This document shows positions 56,965-64,000 of a DNA stretch of 64,000 nt, one piece after another. The stretch spans positions 124,001 to 188,000 of the forward strand of contig SHND01000025.1 of NCBI GenBank assembly GCA_004295045.1, in the 5' to 3' direction. Source of the stretch: Chloroflexota bacterium (GTDB lineage: Bacteria; Chloroflexota; Anaerolineae; UBA4142; SHND01). Every line of letters begins with the position of its first letter. Within the stretch, counting starts at the first letter, position 1. Under the pieces are notes generated by a model. It was given only the letters and a program-made list of their open reading frames with translations, had not been told where the DNA came from and made no database searches. The position numbers and the translations under genes are program-made.

Positions 56965-58506
56965 ATGGAAAACATCGTTAGCACGCTGAGCCAATACATT
57001 AGCCCGGCGCTTGCGAGTATCATCGGCGCGGCTCTAGCGCTGCTTGTGGGCTGGATTATTGCCTACATCGTTTCCCGCGTAGTCAGCGGGATCCTCAAGC
57101 GCGTCCAACTGGACAAGCGCGTTGCCGGCGCTCAAGATGTAAAAGAAGGCGCCGGATACCCGGTTGAACGATGGATCGGAACGGCGGTCTTTTGGTTCAT
57201 TTTTCTCTTTTTCGTCGTCGGCGCGCTCGCGTTGCTTGGCTTTACCCGAGTGTCAGAGGCGATCAGTGCGCCATTGCAGACAATCGTCTCGTGGCTGCCA
57301 TTACTATTCGCGGCGGGGATTCTCGCCCTCATCGCTCATATAGTTGGCACCGTGTTGCGCCGACTCGTCGTGGGACTTTTGCAGCGTCGCCAAGTGGATG
57401 AAAAGCTCGCTTCGAGCGCCGGTACCCGTTCATCCATCGCCACTCCGCTCGGAGATGCCGTCTACTATCTGGTCTGGCTGCTGTTCCTGCCTGCCATTCT
57501 CGGCGCGTTGGGTATGGAGAGTCTCCTCGTCCCCGTCGTGAACTTGATCAACGAGCTCCTGGGCTTTGTGCCTTTGCTCGTCTCTGCGGGAATTATCCTG
57601 CTCGTGGGCTGGTTCGTGGCGCGCATCGTTCAGCGCATCGTCACAGGCTTTTTGGCGTCGGTTGGAGTGGATAGTTTCGCGGAACGCGTCGGGATTGCCA
57701 AATACATGGGCGGGATGACCGTCTCGTATCTGCTGGGTTTGATCGTGTTCATCGTGATTCTCATCCCAATCATCACCGCCTCGCTGGATGCGTTGGGATT
57801 GCAATCGCTCACGGCGCCGCTGACCGCGATGATGACCGAAGTCATCAGCAACCTTCCAAACTATGTCATGGCGGTGGCGATCCTCATTGTGACCTATGTC
57901 GTGGCGCGATGGATTCTCGGCATCCTTGCAGAGATTCTCACAGGGCTCGGCGTCAACTCTATCCCGCGCGTGCTGGGCTTGAGCGACCGACCAACTATCG
58001 GCACGCGCACCGTTGCCCAGTGGATTTGCGAAGTGCTGCTGGTGATTGTGATGCTCCTCGCCGCGGTGCAAGCCGCTCAGGTGGTGGGATGGACGGCGGT
58101 CACGGTCGCCATCGGCGGTCTTGGAACGCAGTTCGTCCAGATTATCTTTGGCTTGATCATCATCGCCGTAGGCGTCTACCTGGCGAATCTTGCCGCGCAA
58201 TTTATCAACGGAACGACCGTGCCCAACAAAAGCTTGCTGGCGTTGGTTGCCCGCGTCGCAATCATCGGGTTTGCAGGCGCGATGGGCTTGACGGCGATGG
58301 GCTTTGCAACGCAAATCGTCGTCCTCGCATTCGGTCTCTTCTTTGGCGCGATCGCGATTGCCGTCGCACTCGCGTTCGGACTCGGCGGACGCGAGACCGC
58401 GGGCAAATACTGGCAAGAATGGTCGGACGGAATTCGCAAGCAATCGGCAGAGAAACCTGCGCTTCCATCAGCGTCGTCCGGCTCCACGGACGCGCCGAAA
58501 ATGTAA
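56965..58506 (+). CDS. Mechanosensitive-channel-like membrane protein (conserved TM-helix repeats)
   Basis: 513 residues with about a dozen membrane segments in repeated pairs, for example SIIGAALALLVGWIIAYIVS, LVSAGIILLVGWFVARIVQ and VMAVAILIVTYVVARWIL. Each is followed by a short 'L..LGV/LD' segment (VQLDKRVAG, GVDSFAERVGI, GVNSIPRVLGL). This is the conserved TM-helix repeat of CmpX/MscS-like proteins. It probably acts in membrane-tension or osmotic response. It lacks the soluble MscS cage domain, so true channel activity is uncertain. AAGGAGG precedes the ATG. Confidence 0.85.
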   Translation: MENIVSTLSQYISPALASIIGAALALLVGWIIAYIVSRVVSGILKRVQLDKRVAGAQDVKEGAGYPVERWIGTAVFWFIFLFFVVGALALLGFTRVSEAISAPLQTIVSWLPLLFAAGILALIAHIVGTVLRRLVVGLLQRRQVDEKLASSAGTRSSIATPLGDAVYYLVWLLFLPAILGALGMESLLVPVVNLINELLGFVPLLVSAGIILLVGWFVARIVQRIVTGFLASVGVDSFAERVGIAKYMGGMTVSYLLGLIVFIVILIPIITASLDALGLQSLTAPLTAMMTEVISNLPNYVMAVAILIVTYVVARWILGILAEILTGLGVNSIPRVLGLSDRPTIGTRTVAQWICEVLLVIVMLLAAVQAAQVVGWTAVTVAIGGLGTQFVQIIFGLIIIAVGVYLANLAAQFINGTTVPNKSLLALVARVAIIGFAGAMGLTAMGFATQIVVLAFGLFFGAIAIAVALAFGLGGRETAGKYWQEWSDGIRKQSAEKPALPSASSGSTDAPKM

Positions 58507-58532
58507 TTTCTGTTTCGTGCTCGAAAAAAAAG

Positions 58533-58571
58533 AAACTGCCTGTCATTCGCAATGCGAGTGGCAGGCAGTTT
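58533..58571. terminator. Terminator between convergent genes
   Basis: AAACTGCCTG and CAGGCAGTTT form the outer stem, with a weaker inner stem (TCATTCGCA/TGCGAGTGG with G-U pairs). It is flanked by A- and T-runs and serves the converging membrane-protein and amidase genes. Confidence 0.8.
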
Positions 58572-58611
58572 TAATTTGCGACTCGTGCCGCAATTTTAAA
58601 CGCAAGAGCAA

Positions 58612-61572
58612 TTACGCCTTTACGACATTGATCCGCGTCACCCCTGCGCGATCCACAATCACATTGTTCGCCTCTTGAATCAGTCCCGCCCAATAGTCCA
58701 CACTCTGTCGGCGATTCAAACGCACGAAACCGACAATCACTGCCGATTGTCCGGGGGCGAGACTGCCGCCCAAACTCCAGCGATACGGATAGATGTTTGG
58801 ATCAACGCTTGAGCGTCCATCATAATCCACGCCGATTCGCCACGCGCCGCTGATGGGTGCGAAACCTTTGGTGAGAAAGTTATCGCCTTCGTTGTACAAA
58901 AATCCCGCGTCGGGTCCTTGCGTCGTCAGCGTTTGGGATGAATCGTTTTTTACCGTCACTTTGACCTGGACGATTTGCCCTTGCTCCAAACTTGTCGGTG
59001 AAAATTGAACGACGGTGATGATGGGTTTGCCCGTTGGCGGTGGAGGCGTGCCAGAACTGACGGTGATGTTCGTAGCGCCTTGATTGTCTTGCAGCCACGC
59101 GACTTGTTCGCGTACCAACCCCGCCCAATATTTTTTCGTGCCAACCTTGTTCAAACGAATCGCGCCATTGATCACGCGCGTTTCGCCGGGATTCAGCGCG
59201 CTGCCAAAACCCCAGCGATAGGGATGATCAATTCCGGTTCTGCCCTCAAAGTCCACGCCCACGCGAAACGCGTCGCGCTGTTCGGTGAATCCGTGTGAAC
59301 GAAAAGATTCGCCCTCGAGATACGTAAAACCGGGATTCGGTCCTTGCGTAGCGAGCGCGACGTTCGTATCGTTGCGAACCGTGATGCTCACATTCAAGAG
59401 CTGTCCTGCCTGAACTGTTTGCGGCGCGAATGAAACTGCGAGAATGGTTGGATTGCCGGTTGGGGGCGGCGTCGTCGGCTGCTTGACGGTGATGAGTGTT
59501 TTGCCGACATTGTCTTGTTTCCACGCGATCTGTTCTTGCACCAACCCCGCCCAATAATTTTTTACTGCTGCTTTGTTCAAACGAATTTGCCCCGTAATCG
59601 TTCGCGTTTCATTCGGCGCGAGCGCGCTGCCAAGCCCCCAGCGGTACGGGTGATCAATTCCGGTACGCCCATCAAAATCAATGCCGACGCGATACGCGCC
59701 GTTCACTTCGGCATAGCCGCGCGATAAGAATGTTTCGCCTTCGTTGTACACCAGCCCGGGGCTTGGCGCTTGCGTTGGAATCGTCGCGTTCGTGCCATTG
59801 CGAACGGTGATGCTCACATTGAGAACTTGCCCGGTGTCGAGCGTCGTCGGCGTGAGCATGACATTTGTGATTTCGGCAATCCCCGTCGGTGGCTGCGGCG
59901 CATTTTTTGCGAGCTCTTGGAACATGAACCACGCGGGGCGTTTCGTCCCCACATCGTCCACCATCCCCCACGATTCGCCCGCGATGCGCCACGTGAACCA
60001 AAATGCTTGCGCGACTTGATTGCGTCCGACATCGTTCATGATCGCAAAGGCGCGGTTCATATAATCGGCAACCGCTTGCGGCGGCGGCAGGTTGCCCCAG
60101 TCGTAATCGAGCTGCGCGCCGATTTCGGTGATCCACAACGGTTTGCCTGCGATCGCGCGCGCTTGATTGATCGAGTTGCGAATTTCGCCAAAGCCCCAAT
60201 TCGCGGAAGGAAAGCCGTCGGCGCGTTCGGCGTAGATGTGCCAGCCCGCGAAATCGAACGCGTTCGGCGCGGCGGCGACAACGCGGCGCAGATATTCAAA
60301 TCCTTCGCCGCAGCAAATGCCCGCCGAGATGACAGGCAAATCGGGATTGACCGCTTTGATTTTGGGATACGCCGCGCTCAACAACGCCGCGTAATTTTCG
60401 GGCAGAATCTGCTGCACGTCAGGTTCGTTCCACACTTCGAGCGCAGAGATTTTGCCGCGATAAAATTGCGCGACTTTTTGCGCGAGGTTTGATGCTTTGG
60501 TGATGTACGCGCTCCAATTCGCGCTGCCGGTCGGCGGAGGAATTTCGCCGAGCGTTTCGGGATTCACCAGCGCGAGAACTTGCATGTTCGGCTTCGCCTG
60601 CTTCACGCGGTCAAGTAACCAATCGAGTTCGGTATTCTGTCCCGTGTTGAAATTTTGATATTGCGCGAACAACAACACGCGCACCCACTGTGGTGCGAGG
60701 TCGCGCAGTTCGCCTGCGCTGGGAGTGACGGAATCGCGATAGCCGGGATTGAGCGAGAGCGACGGAAAGAGCGCGGGCGTGGGGACGGTGGACGCGGCTT
60801 CAAAAAAGTATGGCTGCTTGTTATTGAAACTGTAGGGCGTAATGTACCAACGTTTCCCGCGATAATCCAAATAACCGTAGACTTCTGTATCCACGTCGCG
60901 CAAATACGAAATGATTGTATTGGTCGGCAGCGACAGCAGCGCGGTCGTTCCATAAACATGCTTGGTACCCGTCTGCGGCACAACCATTTTCAAAATACGC
61001 GTCGTATTTGCATCCGCCGCCATTTTGACAAAATTGACTGTCGGTCCCGGACAATTCGGGCGATCTACGTTATCAATCGCGTAATGCCCGATGAGACTGC
61101 GATACGGCACCCACCAAATATCGAACTGTTCCGCGATCCACACGAGCAGTTCATTATTCGCCGCGTACATTTCGGGCGTCCACGTTTCTTGGTAATACCC
61201 TTCGTGTTCGATGCTGATCGTATAGAAATTTGGATTCTGTCCGGGGACAATATCGGGCCACGATGGATTGACGCGCACACCGCGCCCGTTTGTCCAATAG
61301 CCGCCGTTGGGCTGCGACGCATCCACATTCCAGCGCAAACCATTTGCCCACGCGCCATCGTTCACCGAAACGAGTTGCGCGACGCGTGCATCTTTGGCAA
61401 TCACAAAATGCGCGGAGGAATTGGGATTGAGTTGCGCGTCTTGCAGCCAGCGCACTGCCGCTTCATAGCTGCCTTCGGCAATGTGGATGACCACCGCGCG
61501 GCGTCCCTGATTGCCGGGATAGAGCTTGGGCGTTTCGTGTTTTTCTGCTTGAGGATACCAATCAATAGCCAT
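58612..61572 (-). CDS. N-acetylmuramoyl-L-alanine amidase fused to a clan GH-A glycosidase and three Ig-like repeats
   Basis: 986 residues. Domain 1 (about 25-195) is an Amidase_2 type: GRRAVVIHIAEG, SAHFVIAKD, YTISIEHEGY and the zinc-site close NVDRPNCPGPTV. Domain 2 (about 270-560) is a TIM barrel with acid/base Glu in ALEVWNEPDV and nucleophile Glu in LWITEIGAQ, as in clan GH-A enzymes. Three C-terminal repeats (~110 residues each) share 'G..F.V.V.V.N....T.GP..GF.Y.EG' and 'GVDFEGR.GIDHPYRWG'. It has no signal peptide. The fusion could cut both peptide and glycan bonds of peptidoglycan, or recognise wall fragments. The ATG is one base after the vapC stop. Confidence 0.85.
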   Translation of the reverse strand: MAIDWYPQAEKHETPKLYPGNQGRRAVVIHIAEGSYEAAVRWLQDAQLNPNSSAHFVIAKDARVAQLVSVNDGAWANGLRWNVDASQPNGGYWTNGRGVRVNPSWPDIVPGQNPNFYTISIEHEGYYQETWTPEMYAANNELLVWIAEQFDIWWVPYRSLIGHYAIDNVDRPNCPGPTVNFVKMAADANTTRILKMVVPQTGTKHVYGTTALLSLPTNTIISYLRDVDTEVYGYLDYRGKRWYITPYSFNNKQPYFFEAASTVPTPALFPSLSLNPGYRDSVTPSAGELRDLAPQWVRVLLFAQYQNFNTGQNTELDWLLDRVKQAKPNMQVLALVNPETLGEIPPPTGSANWSAYITKASNLAQKVAQFYRGKISALEVWNEPDVQQILPENYAALLSAAYPKIKAVNPDLPVISAGICCGEGFEYLRRVVAAAPNAFDFAGWHIYAERADGFPSANWGFGEIRNSINQARAIAGKPLWITEIGAQLDYDWGNLPPPQAVADYMNRAFAIMNDVGRNQVAQAFWFTWRIAGESWGMVDDVGTKRPAWFMFQELAKNAPQPPTGIAEITNVMLTPTTLDTGQVLNVSITVRNGTNATIPTQAPSPGLVYNEGETFLSRGYAEVNGAYRVGIDFDGRTGIDHPYRWGLGSALAPNETRTITGQIRLNKAAVKNYWAGLVQEQIAWKQDNVGKTLITVKQPTTPPPTGNPTILAVSFAPQTVQAGQLLNVSITVRNDTNVALATQGPNPGFTYLEGESFRSHGFTEQRDAFRVGVDFEGRTGIDHPYRWGFGSALNPGETRVINGAIRLNKVGTKKYWAGLVREQVAWLQDNQGATNITVSSGTPPPPTGKPIITVVQFSPTSLEQGQIVQVKVTVKNDSSQTLTTQGPDAGFLYNEGDNFLTKGFAPISGAWRIGVDYDGRSSVDPNIYPYRWSLGGSLAPGQSAVIVGFVRLNRRQSVDYWAGLIQEANNVIVDRAGVTRINVVKA

Positions 61573-61573
61573 G

Positions 61574-62047
61574 TCAAGCGCTGCCTCCGTGGCTCGGATT
61601 TTGTTTTTCATCGAATTTCGGTTTCAGAAAATGCACAAAGGTTACTTGCGCCGCGCGCGTGCGTTCTGCCAATTTCTTGTCGGCGGTCCAAAATTCGGCA
61701 TTCAAATGTTCCGCGAGCGCGAGATATTGCGCATCATAGGCGACGGTCTGTCGCAAGCGTTCCGCCCAAACGAGCGCATGCCGATGATAAAAGTCAGCGG
61801 ATGGAATCGTTTTGAATTCGAGCGCCGCCAAATCATCCAGAGATGCTGCGGCGGAAGCAACCTGGACTTGCTTGATGGCGACGGCTTTGCGTAAACCCGA
61901 AACGATTTCGTACCACCACAATTCAGGAACGACAATTTGGTCGCCGCGTGCGCGCCAGTTGAGCAAATGCTCTTGCGCGCTTGAAGAATAATCCAGATGC
62001 AAGACAAATGCCAGACCGATATTGGCATCTATGACGATTGTCGCCAC
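61574..62047 (-). CDS. vapC: PIN-domain ribonuclease toxin (VapC-like)
   Basis: 157 residues. The PIN acidic residues are visible: Asp in TIVIDANIGLAF, Glu in VPELWWYEIVSGL, Asp in TVAYDAQYLALAEHL and Asp in FWTADKKLAER. The GTG start at 62047 has GGAGCG upstream; it overlaps vapB by 19 bp. Longer in-frame starts would add unrelated sequence. VapC toxins cleave tRNA or rRNA, and the target here is unknown. It is co-transcribed with the amidase gene by position. Confidence 0.88.
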   Translation of the reverse strand: MATIVIDANIGLAFVLHLDYSSSAQEHLLNWRARGDQIVVPELWWYEIVSGLRKAVAIKQVQVASAAASLDDLAALEFKTIPSADFYHRHALVWAERLRQTVAYDAQYLALAEHLNAEFWTADKKLAERTRAAQVTFVHFLKPKFDEKQNPSHGGSA

Positions 62048-62313
62048 ACGCGCTCCAATTGTTTCTCGCGTTCTGTGCGCGCTTGGGCGAGCAATGATTT
62101 GCCGCGATACGGCTTTTGCGCCTGACGGCGACGCGCCAAACGTTCCAGCGCCGCCTCCCATTCCGTCTGTTCCTGCGCGCGCTGCTCCAAGCCGCGTTCA
62201 ATTAACTCGCGCATCAACCCGGAAATACTTTTGCCTTCGCGCCGCGCCAGCCGCGCCAATTTTTTTCGTTGGTCCGCGCCAATCAAAACTTGGACGCGCT
62301 GCAATTCACCCAT
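62029..62313 (-). CDS. vapB: Ribbon-helix-helix antitoxin (VapB-like)
   Basis: 94 residues. The N-terminus has a ribbon-helix-helix (LQRVQVLIGADQRKKLARLA, then GKSISGLMRELIERGL), and the C-terminal half is basic and helical, as in antitoxins that wrap a PIN toxin. GGGAGG stands before the ATG. The 19-bp overlap with vapC supports coupled translation, and RHH antitoxins usually autorepress the pair. Confidence 0.85.
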   Translation of the reverse strand: MGELQRVQVLIGADQRKKLARLARREGKSISGLMRELIERGLEQRAQEQTEWEAALERLARRRQAQKPYRGKSLLAQARTEREKQLERVWRQSS

Positions 62314-62394
62314 CGCGTTCCTCCCACAAAAAATAACGCCGTTATCATTAAAGACAACGGCATTATTACACACCACTATACACACTGTCAATGC

Positions 62395-63276
62395 TTAGAG
62401 GGTATCTTCACCGCCATCCACGCGCACCGTCGTCCCGTTGATCCATTTCACGCGCGGATCCATCAACGCGACGAATGTCGCCGCAATATCTTCGGTCGTT
62501 GTCAGACGCTCGCCGGGATTGCGGCGCAGCGCTTCGGATTTAATCACATCCGCGCCGGGAATCATCCGCATCGCGGGCGTATCCGTCACACCCGCTTCAA
62601 AACAATTCACCAAGATTCCGCGTGGACCGAGTTCGCGCGCGAGTTGACGTGTGTGCGCTTCCAACGCGGCTTTGGCAGCCGAAACGGGCCCGTAGCCGTA
62701 CCACGCGCGCCGCGAACCCGCGCTCGTCATGGAGAAAACTTTAGAGCCGCGATCCAATAAACGCACGCGGCACAAATCTTGAACCCAATACACCATCGAG
62801 TTCGCCATGACATCGAGCGTCATGTCCATTTGTTTGCGCGAGGTTTGTTCTTTTAGATTATCGGAAACGAATGGCTGTAACGAACCGAACGCGACGGAAT
62901 GTAACATCGCTTTGATGGCGCCGTGATGATCCTTGAGCGCGTCGGACAAAATGGTGAGCGCGGCATCGCGATTATTTTCGTCTGCCAGATTCAGTCCGCC
63001 GAAATCAATGGGCTTGCCGGTCAATGTTTCCGCGATGCCTGCAATGACTTCGAGGCGATTTTCATCGCGCGCGATATTTTTATTCCAAAATTTCACCTGC
63101 GCGCCGGTTGCCGCGATTTCTTGAATCAACTCGTTGATGCGCGGCATCGCGCCCGCGCGGTCGAGATGCACGCCAAAAATGTTAAAACCCGCTTCGGCTA
63201 ATGCTTTGCTGCACGCCGCGCCAAAACCCGATGACGCACCTAGAATGAGAACCCAACCTTTGTCGTGAGAGGACAT
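62395..63276 (-). CDS. FabL-like short-chain dehydrogenase (candidate enoyl-ACP reductase)
   Basis: 293 residues. NAD(P) loop ILGASSGFGAA has the classical SDR glycine pattern, while the active site SAGSRRAWYGYGPVSAAKAA has Tyr-x6-Lys. That spacing is typical of FabI/FabL enoyl-ACP reductases, and the segment aligns well with FabL (SLGSIR...Y.....SKAALEA). It lies alone with CAAGGAGC before the ATG. A general SDR is the alternative. Substrate specificity needs testing by comparison with known FabL. Confidence 0.75.
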   Translation of the reverse strand: MSSHDKGWVLILGASSGFGAACSKALAEAGFNIFGVHLDRAGAMPRINELIQEIAATGAQVKFWNKNIARDENRLEVIAGIAETLTGKPIDFGGLNLADENNRDAALTILSDALKDHHGAIKAMLHSVAFGSLQPFVSDNLKEQTSRKQMDMTLDVMANSMVYWVQDLCRVRLLDRGSKVFSMTSAGSRRAWYGYGPVSAAKAALEAHTRQLARELGPRGILVNCFEAGVTDTPAMRMIPGADVIKSEALRRNPGERLTTTEDIAATFVALMDPRVKWINGTTVRVDGGEDTL

Positions 63277-63296
63277 GTTTGCTCCTTGAGAGAGAT

Positions 63297-63372
63297 ACAC
63301 GAAAACGGGTAGAAAGGAAAACAAGAAACCCACTCTACTTTTTACGTGTCTACTTTTCTACTTGTTTACTTG
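63297..63372. repeat. Low-complexity inverted spacer, (TCTACTT)n type
   Basis: The left side reads GGGTAGAAAGGAAAACAAG, the right side TCTACTTTTTACGTGTCTAC then TTTTCTACTTGTTTACTTG. The right side contains the PPK2 stop codon (63366-63368). Confidence 0.7.
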
Positions 63373-64000
63373 ATTTCTCTTTCCAATTTTTCAATGATCG
63401 TTTCCAAAGTGAACACGCGTCCAAAATTTTTGTCTTCCGCCGGCACGACTGTCCACGGTGCGTTCGGCGGTGAGGTCTTGAGCAGCATATCATTTACGGC
63501 GTCGTGATATGCTTGCGCTTTTTCACGATTGCGCCAATCTTCGTCCGTCAATTTCCACTGTTTATATAACACCGCCGCGCGCGCTTGGAAACGGCGCAAT
63601 TGTTCGTCCGCCGAAATGTGCAGCCAAAACTTGAAAAGGATCGTGCCAAATTCGGTCAACTCGCGTTCGAAATCATTGATTTCGCGGTACGCGCGCTGCC
63701 ATTCATTTTCTTGCGCAAAACCTTCGATGCGTTCCACCAAGACGCGTCCATACCACGAACGGTCAAAAATGGCGAAATGTCCGGTTGGCGGAAGCCGCCG
63801 CCAAAAGCGATAGAGATAGTGATGCGTTTTGTCTTCGCCTTCGGGCGCAGCGATGGGATAGACGATGTAATCGCGCGGATCGAGCGACTCGGCAATGCGG
63901 CGAATGGTGCCGCCTTTACCCGCCGCGTCCCACCCTTCAAAGACCATCACGACGGGGCGTTCCGAGCGATAGGTTTCATAGCACAGCGTCCGCAGTTGCT
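63366..64000 (-). CDS. Polyphosphate kinase 2 family (partial, 5' end outside window)
   Basis: The visible 211 codons hold the PPK2 core: Walker A VMVFEGWDAAGKGGTIRRI, ESLDPRDYIVYP, the lid FDRSWYGRVLVERIEGF and NDFERELTEFGTILFKFWLH. The frame continues to the window edge (QLRTLCYETYRSERPVV), so the N-terminus is missing. PPK2 enzymes transfer phosphate between polyphosphate and nucleotides; subclass (AMP, ADP or NMP use) cannot be set. A frame starting at 63950 would cut into Walker A and is not the true start. Confidence 0.93.
   Translation of the reverse strand, partial: QLRTLCYETYRSERPVVMVFEGWDAAGKGGTIRRIAESLDPRDYIVYPIAAPEGEDKTHHYLYRFWRRLPPTGHFAIFDRSWYGRVLVERIEGFAQENEWQRAYREINDFERELTEFGTILFKFWLHISADEQLRRFQARAAVLYKQWKLTDEDWRNREKAQAYHDAVNDMLLKTSPPNAPWTVVPAEDKNFGRVFTLETIIEKLEREIK

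Noticed and set aside
57430..58443. 337-codon minus-strand frame opposite the TM-helix protein
   Set aside because: His/Asp/Arg-rich antisense of membrane helices, not a plausible protein.

Overview
The window is one continuous, gene-dense bacterial chromosome segment. A Chloroflexota member (Anaerolineae-like) is the best fit. This rests on gene content: a SpoIIIAA/R3H-type ATPase, tmk next to a DarA-type c-di-AMP receptor, a SARP/BTAD-AAA-TPR regulator, giant multi-GAF sensors, and mevalonate-pathway genes of archaeal type including an isopentenyl phosphate kinase. The DNA is moderately GC-rich and full of GCGC/CGCG words. Genes whose composition departs from this (the AIPR gene, the LAGLIDADG gene, and the M74-like peptidase with its PKD-like neighbour) stand out as probable imports. 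No rRNA, tRNA or CRISPR array was recognised.

Layout. 1-7.1 kb (plus strand): the end of a glycosyltransferase, gatA, a GNAT-like protein, the R3H ATPase, an overlapping TumE-like toxin-antitoxin pair, tmk, darA and a CBS-HEPN fusion. 7.2-11.8 kb: an FmdB zinc ribbon, an acyl-CoA dehydrogenase, a lone winged-helix protein with small membrane proteins, and an SPFH protein. 12-19 kb (minus): an orphan DNA methyltransferase, then gyrA, upp, dCMP deaminase and isopentenyl phosphate kinase, with a LAGLIDADG endonuclease inserted on the opposite strand. 19.4-23.8 kb (minus): an AIPR abortive-infection gene, a decayed type I restriction HsdR tail, and groS-groL behind a perfect CIRCE operator. 24.4-38.2 kb: three giant PAS/GAF signalling proteins totalling about 14 kb.

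38.3-43.7 kb: HMG-CoA reductase, a membrane protein, HMG-CoA synthase, a DinB protein, a thiolase and a DUF35 protein. Synthase, thiolase and DUF35 protein are the three parts of the archaeal thiolase/HMG-CoA synthase complex. Together with the kinase at 13.3-14.1 kb they suggest a mevalonate route ending through isopentenyl phosphate. 43.8-51.8 kb (minus): an M74-like peptidase with a PKD-like membrane protein, small proteins, a frameshifted NmrA-like gene and a large BTAD regulator. 52-58.5 kb (plus): an aminotransferase, two small coupled genes, a class III CoA-transferase, UDP-glucose dehydrogenase, acpS and a mechanosensitive-channel-like protein. 58.6-64 kb (minus): an amidase-glycosidase fusion, a VapBC pair, a FabL-like reductase and a partial PPK2.

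The most unusual pattern is between genes. At least seven short spacers between co-directional genes are built from degenerate short-word repeats, several arranged as inverted arms. The word differs from spacer to spacer, and the elements often begin inside a stop codon and end at the next start. One such stretch lies in frame inside the BTAD regulator. A separate dispersed 19-bp palindrome also recurs in intergenic DNA.
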